From positions 74,553-138,552 of the forward strand of contig DUBN01000016.1 of the NCBI GenBank assembly GCA_012960315.1: a DNA stretch of 64,000 bases, read 5' to 3'. A model generated the notes under the pieces. That model saw nothing but the letters and a program-made list of their open reading frames with translations, had not been told where the DNA came from and ran no database searches. The translations under genes were made by a program, and so were the position numbers. This document shows, piece by piece, positions 17,105-25,686 of the stretch (position 1 is the stretch's first letter; every line of letters starts with the position of its first letter). The stretch comes from Acidimicrobiia bacterium. Lineage in GTDB: Bacteria; Actinomycetota; Acidimicrobiia; Acidimicrobiales; Poriferisodalaceae.

Positions 17105-19264
17105 ATGGCTGATTCGTCTGGGCACAACCTTTGGGACTACACCACAAAAGGTGGGATCGAGGTCAGCGTAGAAGTCGCGCCCATCGAACCCGAAGTTGCT
17201 GTCGAAGACCTTGTTGATCGACTTGATTCAGCGCGCGGAGTGCTCCTGTCCTCGAGCTATGAGTATCCGGGGCGTTACACGCGCTGGGATTTGGGTTTCG
17301 TTGATCCTCCCCTGGCCGTAACTAGCCACAATCAAGAGGTTCGTCTCCACGCCCTTAATGAGCGCGGGCAGGTACTGCTGCCGCCGCTGGGACGCGCCAT
17401 GGGGAACGTGGATGGAGTCTCTGTAGGTGATCAAACGTCTAACTCGTTGATTTGTAACGTCGAACGGCCGGCCGGGCGTTTCGAAGAAGAGAATAGAAGT
17501 CGCCAACCGTCTGCCTTTTCAGCAGTGCGAGCAATAGTTGATCTTTTCGCAGGTCCAGATGAACATCTCGGGCTATACGGGGCATTTGGGTACGACCTCG
17601 CATTTCAATTCGAACCGATTGCACTGCAGTTGGCGCGACCCGAAGACCAAAGGGACCTTGTTCTCTACATTCCCGATGACCTGATTGTCGTTGACCATCA
17701 GGGCGGCATCGCCGAGCGTCGTTATTACGAGTTCGGATTCGATGACGTAAGCACCGTGGGTCTAAGCAGAGGTGGCACTAGAGACGCGTACCAGCCTGAC
17801 TTGGACCTTGAGGCTCAACGCGATCACCGCCCAGGTGAGTATTCCCAAGCGGTCGAGGTTGCTCGCGAATACTTCTCACGAGGTGACCTGTTTGAAGTGG
17901 TTTCGAGTCAAACCTTTGTCGAACCGTCTCCTGAACCACCATCCGAGTTGTTTCGTCGTTTGAAGGAACAGAACCCATCGCCTTACGGGTTCCTTATCAA
18001 TTTGGGTCAGGCGGAATGGCTAGTCGGAGCATCCCCGGAAATGTATGTTCGGGTTGAAGGCGATCGAGTTGAGACTTGCCCAATTTCAGGCACCATCGCT
18101 CGAGGCCAAGATCCTCTCGATGACGCCTCACAGATTCTCGCGCTGTTGAATTCAGAGAAAGATGAGTCGGAGCTCACCATGTGCACCGACGTTGATCGCA
18201 ACGATAAAAGCAGAATCTGTATTCCCGGTTCCGTCAAAGTTATTGGGCGGCGCCAAATTGAGATGTATTCGAGACTGATTCACACAGTGGATCATATTGA
18301 GGGACGCCTCCGTCCCGAGTTTGATGCCCTCGATGCGTTCCTAACCCACACATGGGCTGTGACGGTGACAGGTGCACCCAAGACCGCAGCGATGATGTTC
18401 CTTGAGGCGCATGAAAAGAGCTCGCGGGCTTGGTACGGCGGGGCGATTGGAAAAGTCGGATTTGATGGTGGCCTCAATACCGGGCTGACGCTAAGGACAA
18501 TAAGAATTAAAGATGGTCATGCGGAGGTTCGAGTCGGGGCAACCCTTCTTTGGGATTCAGACCCCGTTGCTGAAGAAGAAGAAACAGAGCTCAAAGCGTC
18601 AGCTTTTTTGGATGCCCTGCGATTGCCTCGTAGACATACGGAGGCACCATCTTTCCCTCGGTCAGTTGACGAAAAGCGGGTTTTACTTGTCGACCACATG
18701 GATTCGTTCGTCCACACGTTGGCGAATTACTTGCGTCAGACCGGAGCCGACGTACGGACCCAACGAAGCGGATTTCCTCTGAGCGATATAGCTGCGCAGC
18801 GACCCGATTTGTTGGTGCTGTCACCAGGGCCTGGTTCTCCTTCCGATTACGATATTTCGGCCACCATTGAGGCGGCTGTAGATCTCGGAGTGCCGATTTT
18901 TGGAGTATGCCTCGGGTTGCAGGCGATCGTTGAGTATTTCGGAGGTGAATTGGGGCAATTGGAAACTCCAATGCATGGGAAACCTTCATCCGTTCAAGTC
19001 CTTGGCGGCCAGTTGTTTCACGGTTTACCGACCGAGTTTCGGGCGGGCCGGTATCACTCCTTGTTCGCCAAACGAGACCGAGTACCCGATGATTTAGAAA
19101 TCACTGCTACCAGCGTTGATGATGGGGTTGTTATGGCCATCGAACATCGCGAGTTACCAATTTGTGCGGTTCAGTTCCATCCTGAGTCGATCATGTCTTT
19201 GGACGATGAAGTAGGTATCCGTCTGATCAATAACGCCGTCGAATTGTTGACGGGTCAGCGATGA
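17105..19264 (+). CDS. trpEG: Fused anthranilate synthase TrpE-TrpG
   Basis: Single-chain anthranilate synthase, 719 aa, making anthranilate from chorismate and glutamine. Residues 1 to about 510 are the chorismate-binding TrpE part (YGAFGYDLAFQFEPI, then SGTIARG, and VTVTGAPKTAAM, then WYGGAIGKVGFDG). After a linker, about 520-719 is the TrpG glutaminase: LLVDHMDSFVHTL, LSPGPGSP, catalytic Cys in FGVCLGLQ, and His/Glu in VQFHPESIMS. This fused form is best known from Rhizobiales, and is unusual next to standard actinobacterial genes. Stop overlaps the next gene (ATGA). TACCTC ends 8 nt before the ATG, so an own start is possible. Confidence 0.93.
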   Translation: MADSSGHNLWDYTTKGGIEVSVEVAPIEPEVAVEDLVDRLDSARGVLLSSSYEYPGRYTRWDLGFVDPPLAVTSHNQEVRLHALNERGQVLLPPLGRAMGNVDGVSVGDQTSNSLICNVERPAGRFEEENRSRQPSAFSAVRAIVDLFAGPDEHLGLYGAFGYDLAFQFEPIALQLARPEDQRDLVLYIPDDLIVVDHQGGIAERRYYEFGFDDVSTVGLSRGGTRDAYQPDLDLEAQRDHRPGEYSQAVEVAREYFSRGDLFEVVSSQTFVEPSPEPPSELFRRLKEQNPSPYGFLINLGQAEWLVGASPEMYVRVEGDRVETCPISGTIARGQDPLDDASQILALLNSEKDESELTMCTDVDRNDKSRICIPGSVKVIGRRQIEMYSRLIHTVDHIEGRLRPEFDALDAFLTHTWAVTVTGAPKTAAMMFLEAHEKSSRAWYGGAIGKVGFDGGLNTGLTLRTIRIKDGHAEVRVGATLLWDSDPVAEEEETELKASAFLDALRLPRRHTEAPSFPRSVDEKRVLLVDHMDSFVHTLANYLRQTGADVRTQRSGFPLSDIAAQRPDLLVLSPGPGSPSDYDISATIEAAVDLGVPIFGVCLGLQAIVEYFGGELGQLETPMHGKPSSVQVLGGQLFHGLPTEFRAGRYHSLFAKRDRVPDDLEITATSVDDGVVMAIEHRELPICAVQFHPESIMSLDDEVGIRLINNAVELLTGQR

Positions 19265-20076
19265 ATAGTGTGATCAGGGCAACGCCTCGCGATGTAGTGG
19301 TCGTAGAGGGGTCAGACGCGGAGATGTATCTACACGGACAAATCTCTCAAGACGTTGATGACATGACCATTGGAGAATCGAGACTGTCGTTTCTCCTTGA
19401 ACCCAAGGGCAACATCGAAAGCCTGTTTCGGATCACTCGCTCTGAACACGAGCAATATGTTCTCGATACAGAAGTCGATCATGGCGAACTCCTCAAGTCT
19501 TCTTTGGAACGCTTCAAACTTCGTTCAAAAATTGAGTTCACTTTGTCGCGTTGGAGAATGATCGCTGTTTTGGGTCAAGCTGATCTTTCAAAAGCCCACG
19601 ATGTTGAAGTGGCAGCACCCTCAGCTTGGCCGGGCACCGAATATATCGACTTGCTTGGGGCTTCACCGTCCTTAGATTTACCTGAATGCTCGGGCGAAGA
19701 ATACGAACGCCTTCGTTTAGCCAAGGGGCTGCCAGTGATCGGGCGCGAAGTAGAGATCGGAGGCATCCCCAACGAAACCGACCTATTAGACATTGCCGTG
19801 TCTTTTGGTAAAGGCTGCTACCGCGGCCAAGAACTCGTTGAGCGAATTGATTCCCGATCAGGAGGTCGTCGCTTGATCCGACGTGTGGAGAGTGCCGGCG
19901 CGCTAGCTCCAGGCGATGAACTCAAATTCGAAGACGCCAAAGTCGGTGAAATATTGAGCATTCCTAAAGACGCTCCGTACATAGGATTCGCTCGGCTTCG
20001 CGCCGATGTAGACGTTGCGGATGGACCTGAGGGGGTACTAGTGAACGTTGCCTCGATACACGATGCCGGGTTATAA
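19261..20076 (+). CDS. ygfZ: YgfZ/GcvT-like folate-binding protein
   Basis: A 271-aa tetrahydrofolate-binding protein of the YgfZ/CAF17 type, which helps assemble or repair Fe-S clusters in some enzymes. The signature KGCYRGQELVERI is intact near residue 183, with the reactive Cys. N-terminal YLHGQISQDVDDM and FLLEPKGNIESLFRI fit the GcvT-like fold. Translationally coupled to trpEG by ATGA, an odd partner for tryptophan synthesis; co-regulation rather than shared chemistry is the simplest reading. Confidence 0.88.
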   Translation: MNSVIRATPRDVVVVEGSDAEMYLHGQISQDVDDMTIGESRLSFLLEPKGNIESLFRITRSEHEQYVLDTEVDHGELLKSSLERFKLRSKIEFTLSRWRMIAVLGQADLSKAHDVEVAAPSAWPGTEYIDLLGASPSLDLPECSGEEYERLRLAKGLPVIGREVEIGGIPNETDLLDIAVSFGKGCYRGQELVERIDSRSGGRRLIRRVESAGALAPGDELKFEDAKVGEILSIPKDAPYIGFARLRADVDVADGPEGVLVNVASIHDAGL

Positions 20077-20157
20077 CCGAAACCTTGAAAGTGGTAGAGC
20101 GCTACCCTCTGATCGAACGTATTGGTGTTGCCGACCGCCGCACCTACCCAATGGGAG

Positions 20158-20481
20158 ATGATTATCGTGGCCAAGCCTGCACTTCTAGCCAAACTGACCG
20201 CTAAAGAAGGCCAACGCGACGCGTTGTTGAGCGTGATTGCTGACTTAGGAATGCGAAACGTTTCGGGTGAGCCCGGTACCGAGGTATACGTCGCCCATAA
20301 GGACCAGAACGACGAAAATGTTATCTGGTTCTATGAGATGTACTCAGATAGCGACGCGCTGGCAACGCATGGTGGGTCCGATGCGATGAAAGATTTCGGT
20401 CGATCTACAGGGGAGTACATGGCTACCCGCCCAGAACTAATTTTCTTAGAGCCCGTGTGCGCGAAAGGGCTTGAGCTCTGA
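20158..20481 (+). CDS. Antibiotic biosynthesis monooxygenase (ABM) domain protein
   Basis: A 107-aa dimeric alpha-beta barrel protein: LLAKLTAKEGQRDALLSVI, PGTEVYVAHKDQND, VIWFYEMYSDSDALATHGGSDAM, then LIFLEPVCAKGLEL. This is the pattern of the YgiN-like quinol monooxygenases. Function in this place unknown. The start may be ATG 20158 or GTG 20167 (GGGAG lies upstream of the latter at a good distance). A TACCCT box at 20102-20107 may supply a promoter for this gene and for trpC onward. Confidence 0.8.
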   Translation: MIIVAKPALLAKLTAKEGQRDALLSVIADLGMRNVSGEPGTEVYVAHKDQNDENVIWFYEMYSDSDALATHGGSDAMKDFGRSTGEYMATRPELIFLEPVCAKGLEL

Positions 20482-20532
20482 GGGAAATCCCGGCGATTGC
20501 TGCAACGTCAGCTATTGGGAGGCGACGCGACC

Positions 20533-21321
20533 ATGAGCGTCGGTAACGGAACTTACTTAGATCGGATCATCGCAGAGCACCGCGCTCGGGCATTGGCTGA
20601 CCAACGATCAGTAGAACAGTTGTTCGCGGAAGCGATGTTGCTCCCAGAGACCCGAGGGTTTCGTTCGTCTTTGAGTCAACCAGCACTATGTGTTATCGCT
20701 GAGATAAAACGCCGTTCACCCTCCAAGGGCGATCTTTTCGTAGACCTAAATCCATCGGCCTTAGCTCGCAAATATGCCGCAGGTGGAGCGGCTTGCCTCT
20801 CGGTTCTTACCGACGAGGCTAATTTTGGCGGATCCCGAGCAGACTTAGAAATGGCACGGGCTGCTGTAAAACTTCCCGTTTTAAGAAAAGATTTCACCGT
20901 CCACGAACGCGACATCCTTGATGCCCGACTAATGGGAGCCGACGCGGTGTTACTGATCGTGGCAGCATTATCGAAACAAGAACTCCAACGTTTCTTTTCG
21001 CTTTCAGGCGAACTCGGATTAGATGCGTTGGTTGAAACCCACGACGAAGCTGAACTTGAGACAGCGTTAGAGATCGGTGCTGGACTCATCGGAGTGAATC
21101 AAAGAAACCTCATCACCTTTGAAGTTGACCACGAGAGAGCCGCACGAATGGCGAAGCTCATTCCTGACGATGTAATAGCTGTCGCCGAGTCTGGGGTTCG
21201 AGGCCCGGCGGACGCTGCAAGGTTGCGTCAGGCCGGTTATGCAGCGATCCTTGTCGGAGAAACACTCGTCACCAGCGGCGACGCGACGGCCGCCGTAGCC
21301 GCGCTCCGAGAGGCTGTCTGA
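20533..21321 (+). CDS. trpC: Indole-3-glycerol phosphate synthase
   Basis: TIM-barrel enzyme closing the indole ring from CdRP, 262 aa. Catalytic and phosphate motifs: VIAEIKRRSPSKGDL (Glu and Lys), LSVLTDEANFGG, VLRKDFTVHE (Lys), DAVLLIVAAL, ALVETHDEAEL (Glu), IGVNQRNLITFEVD (Asn) and AESGVRG. Starts at ATG 20533 with TGGGAGGCG upstream; the longer frame from 20497 is unlikely. Its TGA overlaps the trpF ATG by one base. trpD is not in the window. Confidence 0.95.
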   Translation: MSVGNGTYLDRIIAEHRARALADQRSVEQLFAEAMLLPETRGFRSSLSQPALCVIAEIKRRSPSKGDLFVDLNPSALARKYAAGGAACLSVLTDEANFGGSRADLEMARAAVKLPVLRKDFTVHERDILDARLMGADAVLLIVAALSKQELQRFFSLSGELGLDALVETHDEAELETALEIGAGLIGVNQRNLITFEVDHERAARMAKLIPDDVIAVAESGVRGPADAARLRQAGYAAILVGETLVTSGDATAAVAALREAV

Positions 21322-21995
21322 TGTTCGTAAAGATCTGCGGCGTCACCACCGAGGAGGACGCACTTCTTGCTGTTGGAATGGGAGCCGACGCCTTAGGGTT
21401 TAACTTCGTGCCCGGTTCCCCACGCCAAATCCGACCGGCGACGGCTAGAGATATCGTTCGCAGACTCCCTGGCGGAGTGCTCACGGTAGGAATATTTCAA
21501 AACGAACTGAAGGAGAGAGTTGTAGAAATCACCCATGAAGCCGGTCTTCAGGCCGCCCAACTTCATGGCCGAGAGACCAGTAACGACAGCTCTTGGGTTG
21601 CGCAACGAATTCCGTACCTCATCAAAGCCTTCACAGCAGGCGACGCTGCTATTGACCACCTCGACCGTTATTCTGCGAGCGCGGTACTAGTTGACGCTCC
21701 AGAGCCTGGTTCCGGCGAAGTTTTTGATTGGTCCATGCTTGATGGTCGCGAACGAGGCCGACCACTGATTTTGGCGGGAGGCTTGCACCCCCAAAATGTG
21801 GGTCAAGCAGTTCGGATCGTGCGGCCGTGGGGAGTAGACGTAGCTAGTGGAGTTGAATCCTCTCCTGGTACAAAAGATCCGGTGAAGGTGCGGGAGTTCG
21901 TTCTCAATGCCCGAGCGGCTGAAGCAGCAATGGAGCCAACTGGCGAGGAATTTGATCCTGACGCCCCCCACCCCTACGACTGGCGTGATGAATGA
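21321..21995 (+). CDS. trpF: Phosphoribosylanthranilate isomerase
   Basis: Dedicated PRA isomerase, 224 aa, converting PRA to CdRP. The catalytic Cys is in VKICGVTTEEDA, the catalytic Asp in AVLVDAPEPGSG; the phosphate loop is LILAGGLHPQNV, followed by GVDVASGVESSPGTKDP. Its presence is of interest because many actinomycetes have lost trpF and use the bifunctional PriA form of HisA. Start overlaps trpC, so translation is coupled. Confidence 0.95.
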   Translation: MFVKICGVTTEEDALLAVGMGADALGFNFVPGSPRQIRPATARDIVRRLPGGVLTVGIFQNELKERVVEITHEAGLQAAQLHGRETSNDSSWVAQRIPYLIKAFTAGDAAIDHLDRYSASAVLVDAPEPGSGEVFDWSMLDGRERGRPLILAGGLHPQNVGQAVRIVRPWGVDVASGVESSPGTKDPVKVREFVLNARAAEAAMEPTGEEFDPDAPHPYDWRDE

Positions 21996-22028
21996 TGACG
22001 TTGACAACGGCACCGATAGGTTGAACCC

Positions 22029-23198
22029 ATGGTGATGACCGACCCGACGGACGGAGGACGTTTCGGCGAATTTGGAGGTCGTTTCGTCCCTGAAACGCTA
22101 GTGCCTGCTTGTGAAGAGCTAGAAGAAGCCTTTCGAGATGCTTGGAATGACCCTGCTTTTGTCAAGGAATTCCATCAAATCCTCACTGATTTTGGTGGTC
22201 GACCCTCTGCATTAACGGAGTGCTTTCGCCTATCGGAGCAGTTAGATGTCCGGGTGCTCCTCAAGCGAGAGGATCTGAACCATACGGGGTCCCACAAGAT
22301 CAACAACGTCATCGGACAGGCCTTGCTTGCGCGGCGTATGGGAAAGTCTCGTCTCGTTGCAGAAACAGGAGCAGGGCAACACGGAGTTGCTACGGCTACG
22401 GCTGCCGCGTTGCTGGACATGGAATGCAAGGTGTACATGGGTGAAGTCGACATGGAGCGACAGGAACTCAACGTTTTTCGAATGCAACTCCTCGGTGCTG
22501 AAGTCGAATCAGTTTCTTCGGGCAGTAGAACGCTCAAGGATGCCGTCAATGAAGCGCTACGGGACTGGGTCGCCACGGTCGAAAACACTCACTATTGCCT
22601 TGGGTCAGTGATGGGTCCTCATCCCTACCCATGGATGGTCCGCACCTTCCATCACGTGATCGGGGACGAAGCTCGCGAGCAATGCCTAGCGCTAATGAAA
22701 CGATTCCCCGACGTAGTTGTTGCATGCGTCGGAGGAGGTAGCAACGCAGCCGGTATTTTTTCAGGATTCGCTGATACCGACGTCCGGCTGGTGGGGGTGG
22801 AGCCCGCAGGCGGCGCGGCTGTCGGAAGAGGAGTTCCCGGAGTGGTGCACGGGATGCTGTCCTACCTCCTGCAGGACGAAGTTGGACAGGTCCAAGAAGC
22901 TGAATCCATTTCCGCCGGACTCGATTATCCCGGTGTTGGCCCAGAGCACGCCTATCTTGCTTCTATCGGTCGCGCTGAATATCCATCAGTGAATGATGAC
23001 GAAGTCGTCAACGCCTTTCAACTTCTCGCCCGCATCGAAGGAATTATCCCAGCACTTGAATCTGCCCATGCTCTTGCTTGGGTAGTTCGCGAAGCAGCTT
23101 CGCTTCGAGGGCAAGTGGTGCTCCTGAACTTGTCCGGGCGTGGAGATAAAGACGTCGACCAGATGATGACGATCTTGGGACCGGGAAACAAGCAGTGA
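22029..23198 (+). CDS. trpB: Tryptophan synthase beta chain
   Basis: PLP enzyme of 389 aa joining indole and serine. Motifs: [28 protein letters not shown] with the Schiff-base Lys, [13 protein letters not shown] with the catalytic Glu, [23 protein letters not shown] (PLP phosphate loop) and the C-terminal [10 protein letters not shown]. Normal length. Start may be ATG 22029 or ATG 22035. The TGA overlaps the trpA GTG. Confidence 0.97.
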   Translation: MVMTDPTDGGRFGEFGGRFVPETLVPACEELEEAFRDAWNDPAFVKEFHQILTDFGGRPSALTECFRLSEQLDVRVLLKREDLNHTGSHKINNVIGQALLARRMGKSRLVAETGAGQHGVATATAAALLDMECKVYMGEVDMERQELNVFRMQLLGAEVESVSSGSRTLKDAVNEALRDWVATVENTHYCLGSVMGPHPYPWMVRTFHHVIGDEAREQCLALMKRFPDVVVACVGGGSNAAGIFSGFADTDVRLVGVEPAGGAAVGRGVPGVVHGMLSYLLQDEVGQVQEAESISAGLDYPGVGPEHAYLASIGRAEYPSVNDDEVVNAFQLLARIEGIIPALESAHALAWVVREAASLRGQVVLLNLSGRGDKDVDQMMTILGPGNKQ

Positions 23199-23986
23199 AC
23201 TCAGCCTCGAAAATCGGGCGAATGGAACGATTTCTTCGCGACCGAAGAGACACCGGATCAAAGCTGTTAGTCGCTTACATCACTGGCGGGTACGAAGGAT
23301 GGGAGGCCGCTGTCGAAACAGCGGCAGCTGCGGGAGCCGACGCGATCGAAATTGGGATCCCATTTTCTGACCCCGTGATGGATGGACCTGTAATACAAAA
23401 AGCGAGCCAGATAGCGCTGGAAGCTGGCGCCTCACCAGCCTCAGTGTTAGCCGCAGTACCGAATCTGGACACTGGGGTACCTCATGCTGTGATGACCTAT
23501 TACAACTTGGCGCATCATGCAGGTCACGAAAGGTTCGCGGCGACGTTAGCTAACTCGGGTATCGACGCGGCAATTCTGCCTGACTTACCTCTCGTCGAAT
23601 CAGCCCCCTGGAGGGAAGCCGCGGCCGCTGCCGGGATCGAGACCATCATGTTGGCCGCTCCCACTACGCCTGAAGACCGACTCGCCGATTTGTGCGAAGC
23701 TTCCAAAGGGTTTGTTTATGCGGTGGGGTTGCTTGGCGTCACCGGTGAACGAGCGAATCTGGCGGCGACCGCGACCGAAATCGCGGGACGGTGCAAACAA
23801 GTGACTGATAAGCCGGTTCTAACAGGGGTTGGCATCGGCTCACCTGAGCAAGCAGTAGAGGCTTGTTCCGTCGCCGACGGAGTCATCATCGGATCAACTG
23901 TTGTGCGGCGGTTATTAGATGGCGAAGGAGCGGAGGGAGTGGGAGATCTTATCGCTTCTTATCGGAACGCCCTAGACGCAGGCTGA
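23195..23986 (+). CDS. trpA: Tryptophan synthase alpha chain
   Basis: Indole-3-glycerol phosphate lyase, 263 aa, which passes indole to TrpB through a tunnel. Catalytic Glu is in [11 protein letters not shown] and catalytic Asp in [10 protein letters not shown]; others are [32 protein letters not shown] and a phosphate-binding [13 protein letters not shown] start overlaps trpB as GTGA, so both chains should be made in similar amounts. Confidence 0.96.
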   Translation: MNSASKIGRMERFLRDRRDTGSKLLVAYITGGYEGWEAAVETAAAAGADAIEIGIPFSDPVMDGPVIQKASQIALEAGASPASVLAAVPNLDTGVPHAVMTYYNLAHHAGHERFAATLANSGIDAAILPDLPLVESAPWREAAAAAGIETIMLAAPTTPEDRLADLCEASKGFVYAVGLLGVTGERANLAATATEIAGRCKQVTDKPVLTGVGIGSPEQAVEACSVADGVIIGSTVVRRLLDGEGAEGVGDLIASYRNALDAG

Positions 23987-23998
23987 AGCCGGTTATCA

Positions 23999-24361
23999 AT
24001 GAAAAACGTGCTCTTCGACGAACAGTGCGAACTCTGTGAAGCTGCCAGATTTACTCATTGGTACTACGAGGACGAAGTTTGCTGGGTTGCCGACTGCGAG
24101 GCTTGTTCCACGCCCATGGTTGTGTGGAAATCTCACGGAACTGCGCCCAAAACCGACGAAGTGGAATGGATGCTTGCTCGTCTTACAGAGGCCGGGGTCC
24201 GTCGATTCGGACACGACGTCGGTTCCCTAGACCGAATCATGCGCCAAATACCCGACCATTTCCATGCGCACTTTCGAGACCCTCACTGGCTATCTCGTCG
24301 TTGGACAGAGGCGCCCAGTAAATACTCCGGCGTCGGTGGTGAACGGCAGTTACTGAAATGA
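23999..24361 (+). CDS. Hypothetical Cys-rich protein, probable metal binder
   Basis: A 120-aa protein with C10-x2-C13 and C33-x2-C36 pairs plus C28, in a segment rich in Trp, Tyr and acidic residues (WYYEDEVCWVADCEAC). Two C-x2-C pairs 20 residues apart suggest a structural zinc site. The C-terminal half is His/Arg-rich (IPDHFHAHFRDPHW). I recall similar unnamed actinobacterial proteins but no function. It lies 12 bp after trpA and overlaps the cytochrome c gene (ATGA), so the three are probably one transcript. Confidence 0.7.
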   Translation: MKNVLFDEQCELCEAARFTHWYYEDEVCWVADCEACSTPMVVWKSHGTAPKTDEVEWMLARLTEAGVRRFGHDVGSLDRIMRQIPDHFHAHFRDPHWLSRRWTEAPSKYSGVGGERQLLK

Positions 24362-24726
24362 ACCACTGGGTACCGCGATTGTTCTTGGTGACACTCATCG
24401 CCTTTGGGCTCTGTGTTGGGTGCGGCGATGGAACGGATTGGTCCACAAGAGGTCCAACCGCGGAGGAATACTCTCGCGACGCGTTAACACTCGGTGCAGT
24501 GGTGTACAGAGATACCTGCGCAACATGCCACGGAGCGGATGGTTCCGGTGGCTTCGGCCCCCATCTTCGAGGAAAGGGCCACAAATTCTCTTACGACGAG
24601 CATCGCCAGATCATCGAACGAGGGAGACGCTCAATGCCTGGATTCGGGGCAAGCCTCAGCGAACAAGAAATTGAGGCGGTTCTTGCCCACGTGAGGGTCG
24701 GGTTTTTCGAAGATTTCGACAGCTAA
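24358..24726 (+). CDS. Single-haem c-type cytochrome, probable lipoprotein
   Basis: 122 aa exported cytochrome. Residues 1-22 form a signal peptide ending in a lipobox-like LCVGC (Cys22). The haem site is C54-A-T-C57-H58, followed by GADGSGGFGPHLRG and the axial-Met region SMPGFGASLSEQE; the last helix IEAVLAHVRVGF is typical of class I cytochromes. Likely a periplasmic-face electron carrier anchored to the membrane. Coupled to the preceding Cys-rich gene by ATGA. No oxidase is nearby, so its partner is unknown. Confidence 0.88.
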   Translation: MNHWVPRLFLVTLIAFGLCVGCGDGTDWSTRGPTAEEYSRDALTLGAVVYRDTCATCHGADGSGGFGPHLRGKGHKFSYDEHRQIIERGRRSMPGFGASLSEQEIEAVLAHVRVGFFEDFDS

Positions 24727-24764
24727 TTTTTGTTTGGATGGCAGGGTAACGAGCATAGGATCGC

Positions 24765-24770
24765 TATGTT
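24765..24770 (+). promoter_or_regulatory. -10 box (TATGTT) of leaderless prxQ
   Basis: TATGTT ends 6 nt before the ATG at 24777; the spacer GGCCGA is not a usable ribosome-binding site. Confidence 0.45.
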
Positions 24771-24776
24771 GGCCGA

Positions 24777-25238
24777 ATGCTGAAACCCGGAGATCGCGCA
24801 CCAGCTTTTACGCTTTTGGACCAGTGCCAACAAAAATGGCGTTTAACAGACCAACAGAATCGGCGGATTGCGCTCTTCTTCTATCCAAAGGCGAACACCG
24901 GCGGATGTACGGTGCAGGCGTGTGGATTGCGTGACATAGCGCGGCAAGCTGACGACGTCCAGATTGTCGGAATCAGTCCAGATAGCCCCAAGGCACAAGC
25001 TCGGTGGGACGAAAAACACCAGTTTGGTTTTCCACTTTTGTCTGACCCTGATCACAAAATCGCAACAAAATATCGAGCTTGGGGCCCCAAAAAACTTTAC
25101 GGTCGGGAGTACGAAGGGATACTACGTTCGCTGTTCCTTATCTCGGCAACCGGCCGTATCGAAAATGTTTGGATGAAAATTTCCCCCAAAGAAACCCCAC
25201 ACCGGTTACTGATGGCGTTGGAGGAGAGCAATGAGTGA
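24777..25238 (+). CDS. bcp: Thiol peroxidase PrxQ/BCP
   Basis: Peroxiredoxin, 153 aa, that reduces hydrogen peroxide and alkyl peroxides in the cytoplasm. Peroxidatic Cys44 lies in YPKANTGGCTVQAC, resolving Cys49 five residues later; the usual Pro before the Cys is a Gly here (GGC rather than PGC), a small but notable change. WDEKHQFGFPLLSDPD and RSLFLISATGRI are family-typical. Overlaps the next gene by 8 bp. Confidence 0.92.
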   Translation: MLKPGDRAPAFTLLDQCQQKWRLTDQQNRRIALFFYPKANTGGCTVQACGLRDIARQADDVQIVGISPDSPKAQARWDEKHQFGFPLLSDPDHKIATKYRAWGPKKLYGREYEGILRSLFLISATGRIENVWMKISPKETPHRLLMALEESNE

Positions 25239-25668
25239 CTATCCCAAACCCGCGGACCTTTTGGCGCACCGCCCCCCGTTCCTTTTTTGCGACGAAATAA
25301 TAGAATTGGAGCCCGGCGTTTCCTGCACCGCAATATGGCGCCTAACAGGCAACGAAGCCTTTTTCGCAGGCCACTTTCCGAGTAGACCTACCCTGCCGGG
25401 AGTGTTGATAGTCGAGGCCTTAGCTCAGACCGCAGGGCTAGCAGCCCTTAGCGACGAACACTTCGAAGGTAAACTGCCACTCTTCGGAGGTATTGACAAG
25501 GCGCGTTTCCGCCGCCAAGTTATTCCAGGCGACACGCTTACTTTGGAGGCAAACCTCGGACGGATGTCCAAAATGGCTGGCAAAGCAACTGGATTAGCGT
25601 CTGTGGACGGTGAAATTGCCTGCCAGGTCGAGATGATGTTCGTGATCGCCGACGCGGTCGACCTGTAG
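25231..25668 (+). CDS. fabZ: FabZ-like 3-hydroxyacyl-ACP dehydratase
   Basis: Hot-dog-fold dehydratase, 145 aa. It has LLAHRPPFLFCDEII at the N-terminus, the active-site FFAGHFPSRPTLPGV with the catalytic His, and IVEALAQTAGLAA with the catalytic Glu. It would serve the elongation cycle encoded by the fab operon at 26.7-31.0 kb on the other strand, though it is not in that operon. FabZ and related FabA/MaoC-like types cannot be fully separated; motifs favour FabZ. Confidence 0.85.
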   Translation: MSDYPKPADLLAHRPPFLFCDEIIELEPGVSCTAIWRLTGNEAFFAGHFPSRPTLPGVLIVEALAQTAGLAALSDEHFEGKLPLFGGIDKARFRRQVIPGDTLTLEANLGRMSKMAGKATGLASVDGEIACQVEMMFVIADAVDL

Positions 25669-25686
25669 GACGCGAGATGTCGCGAC

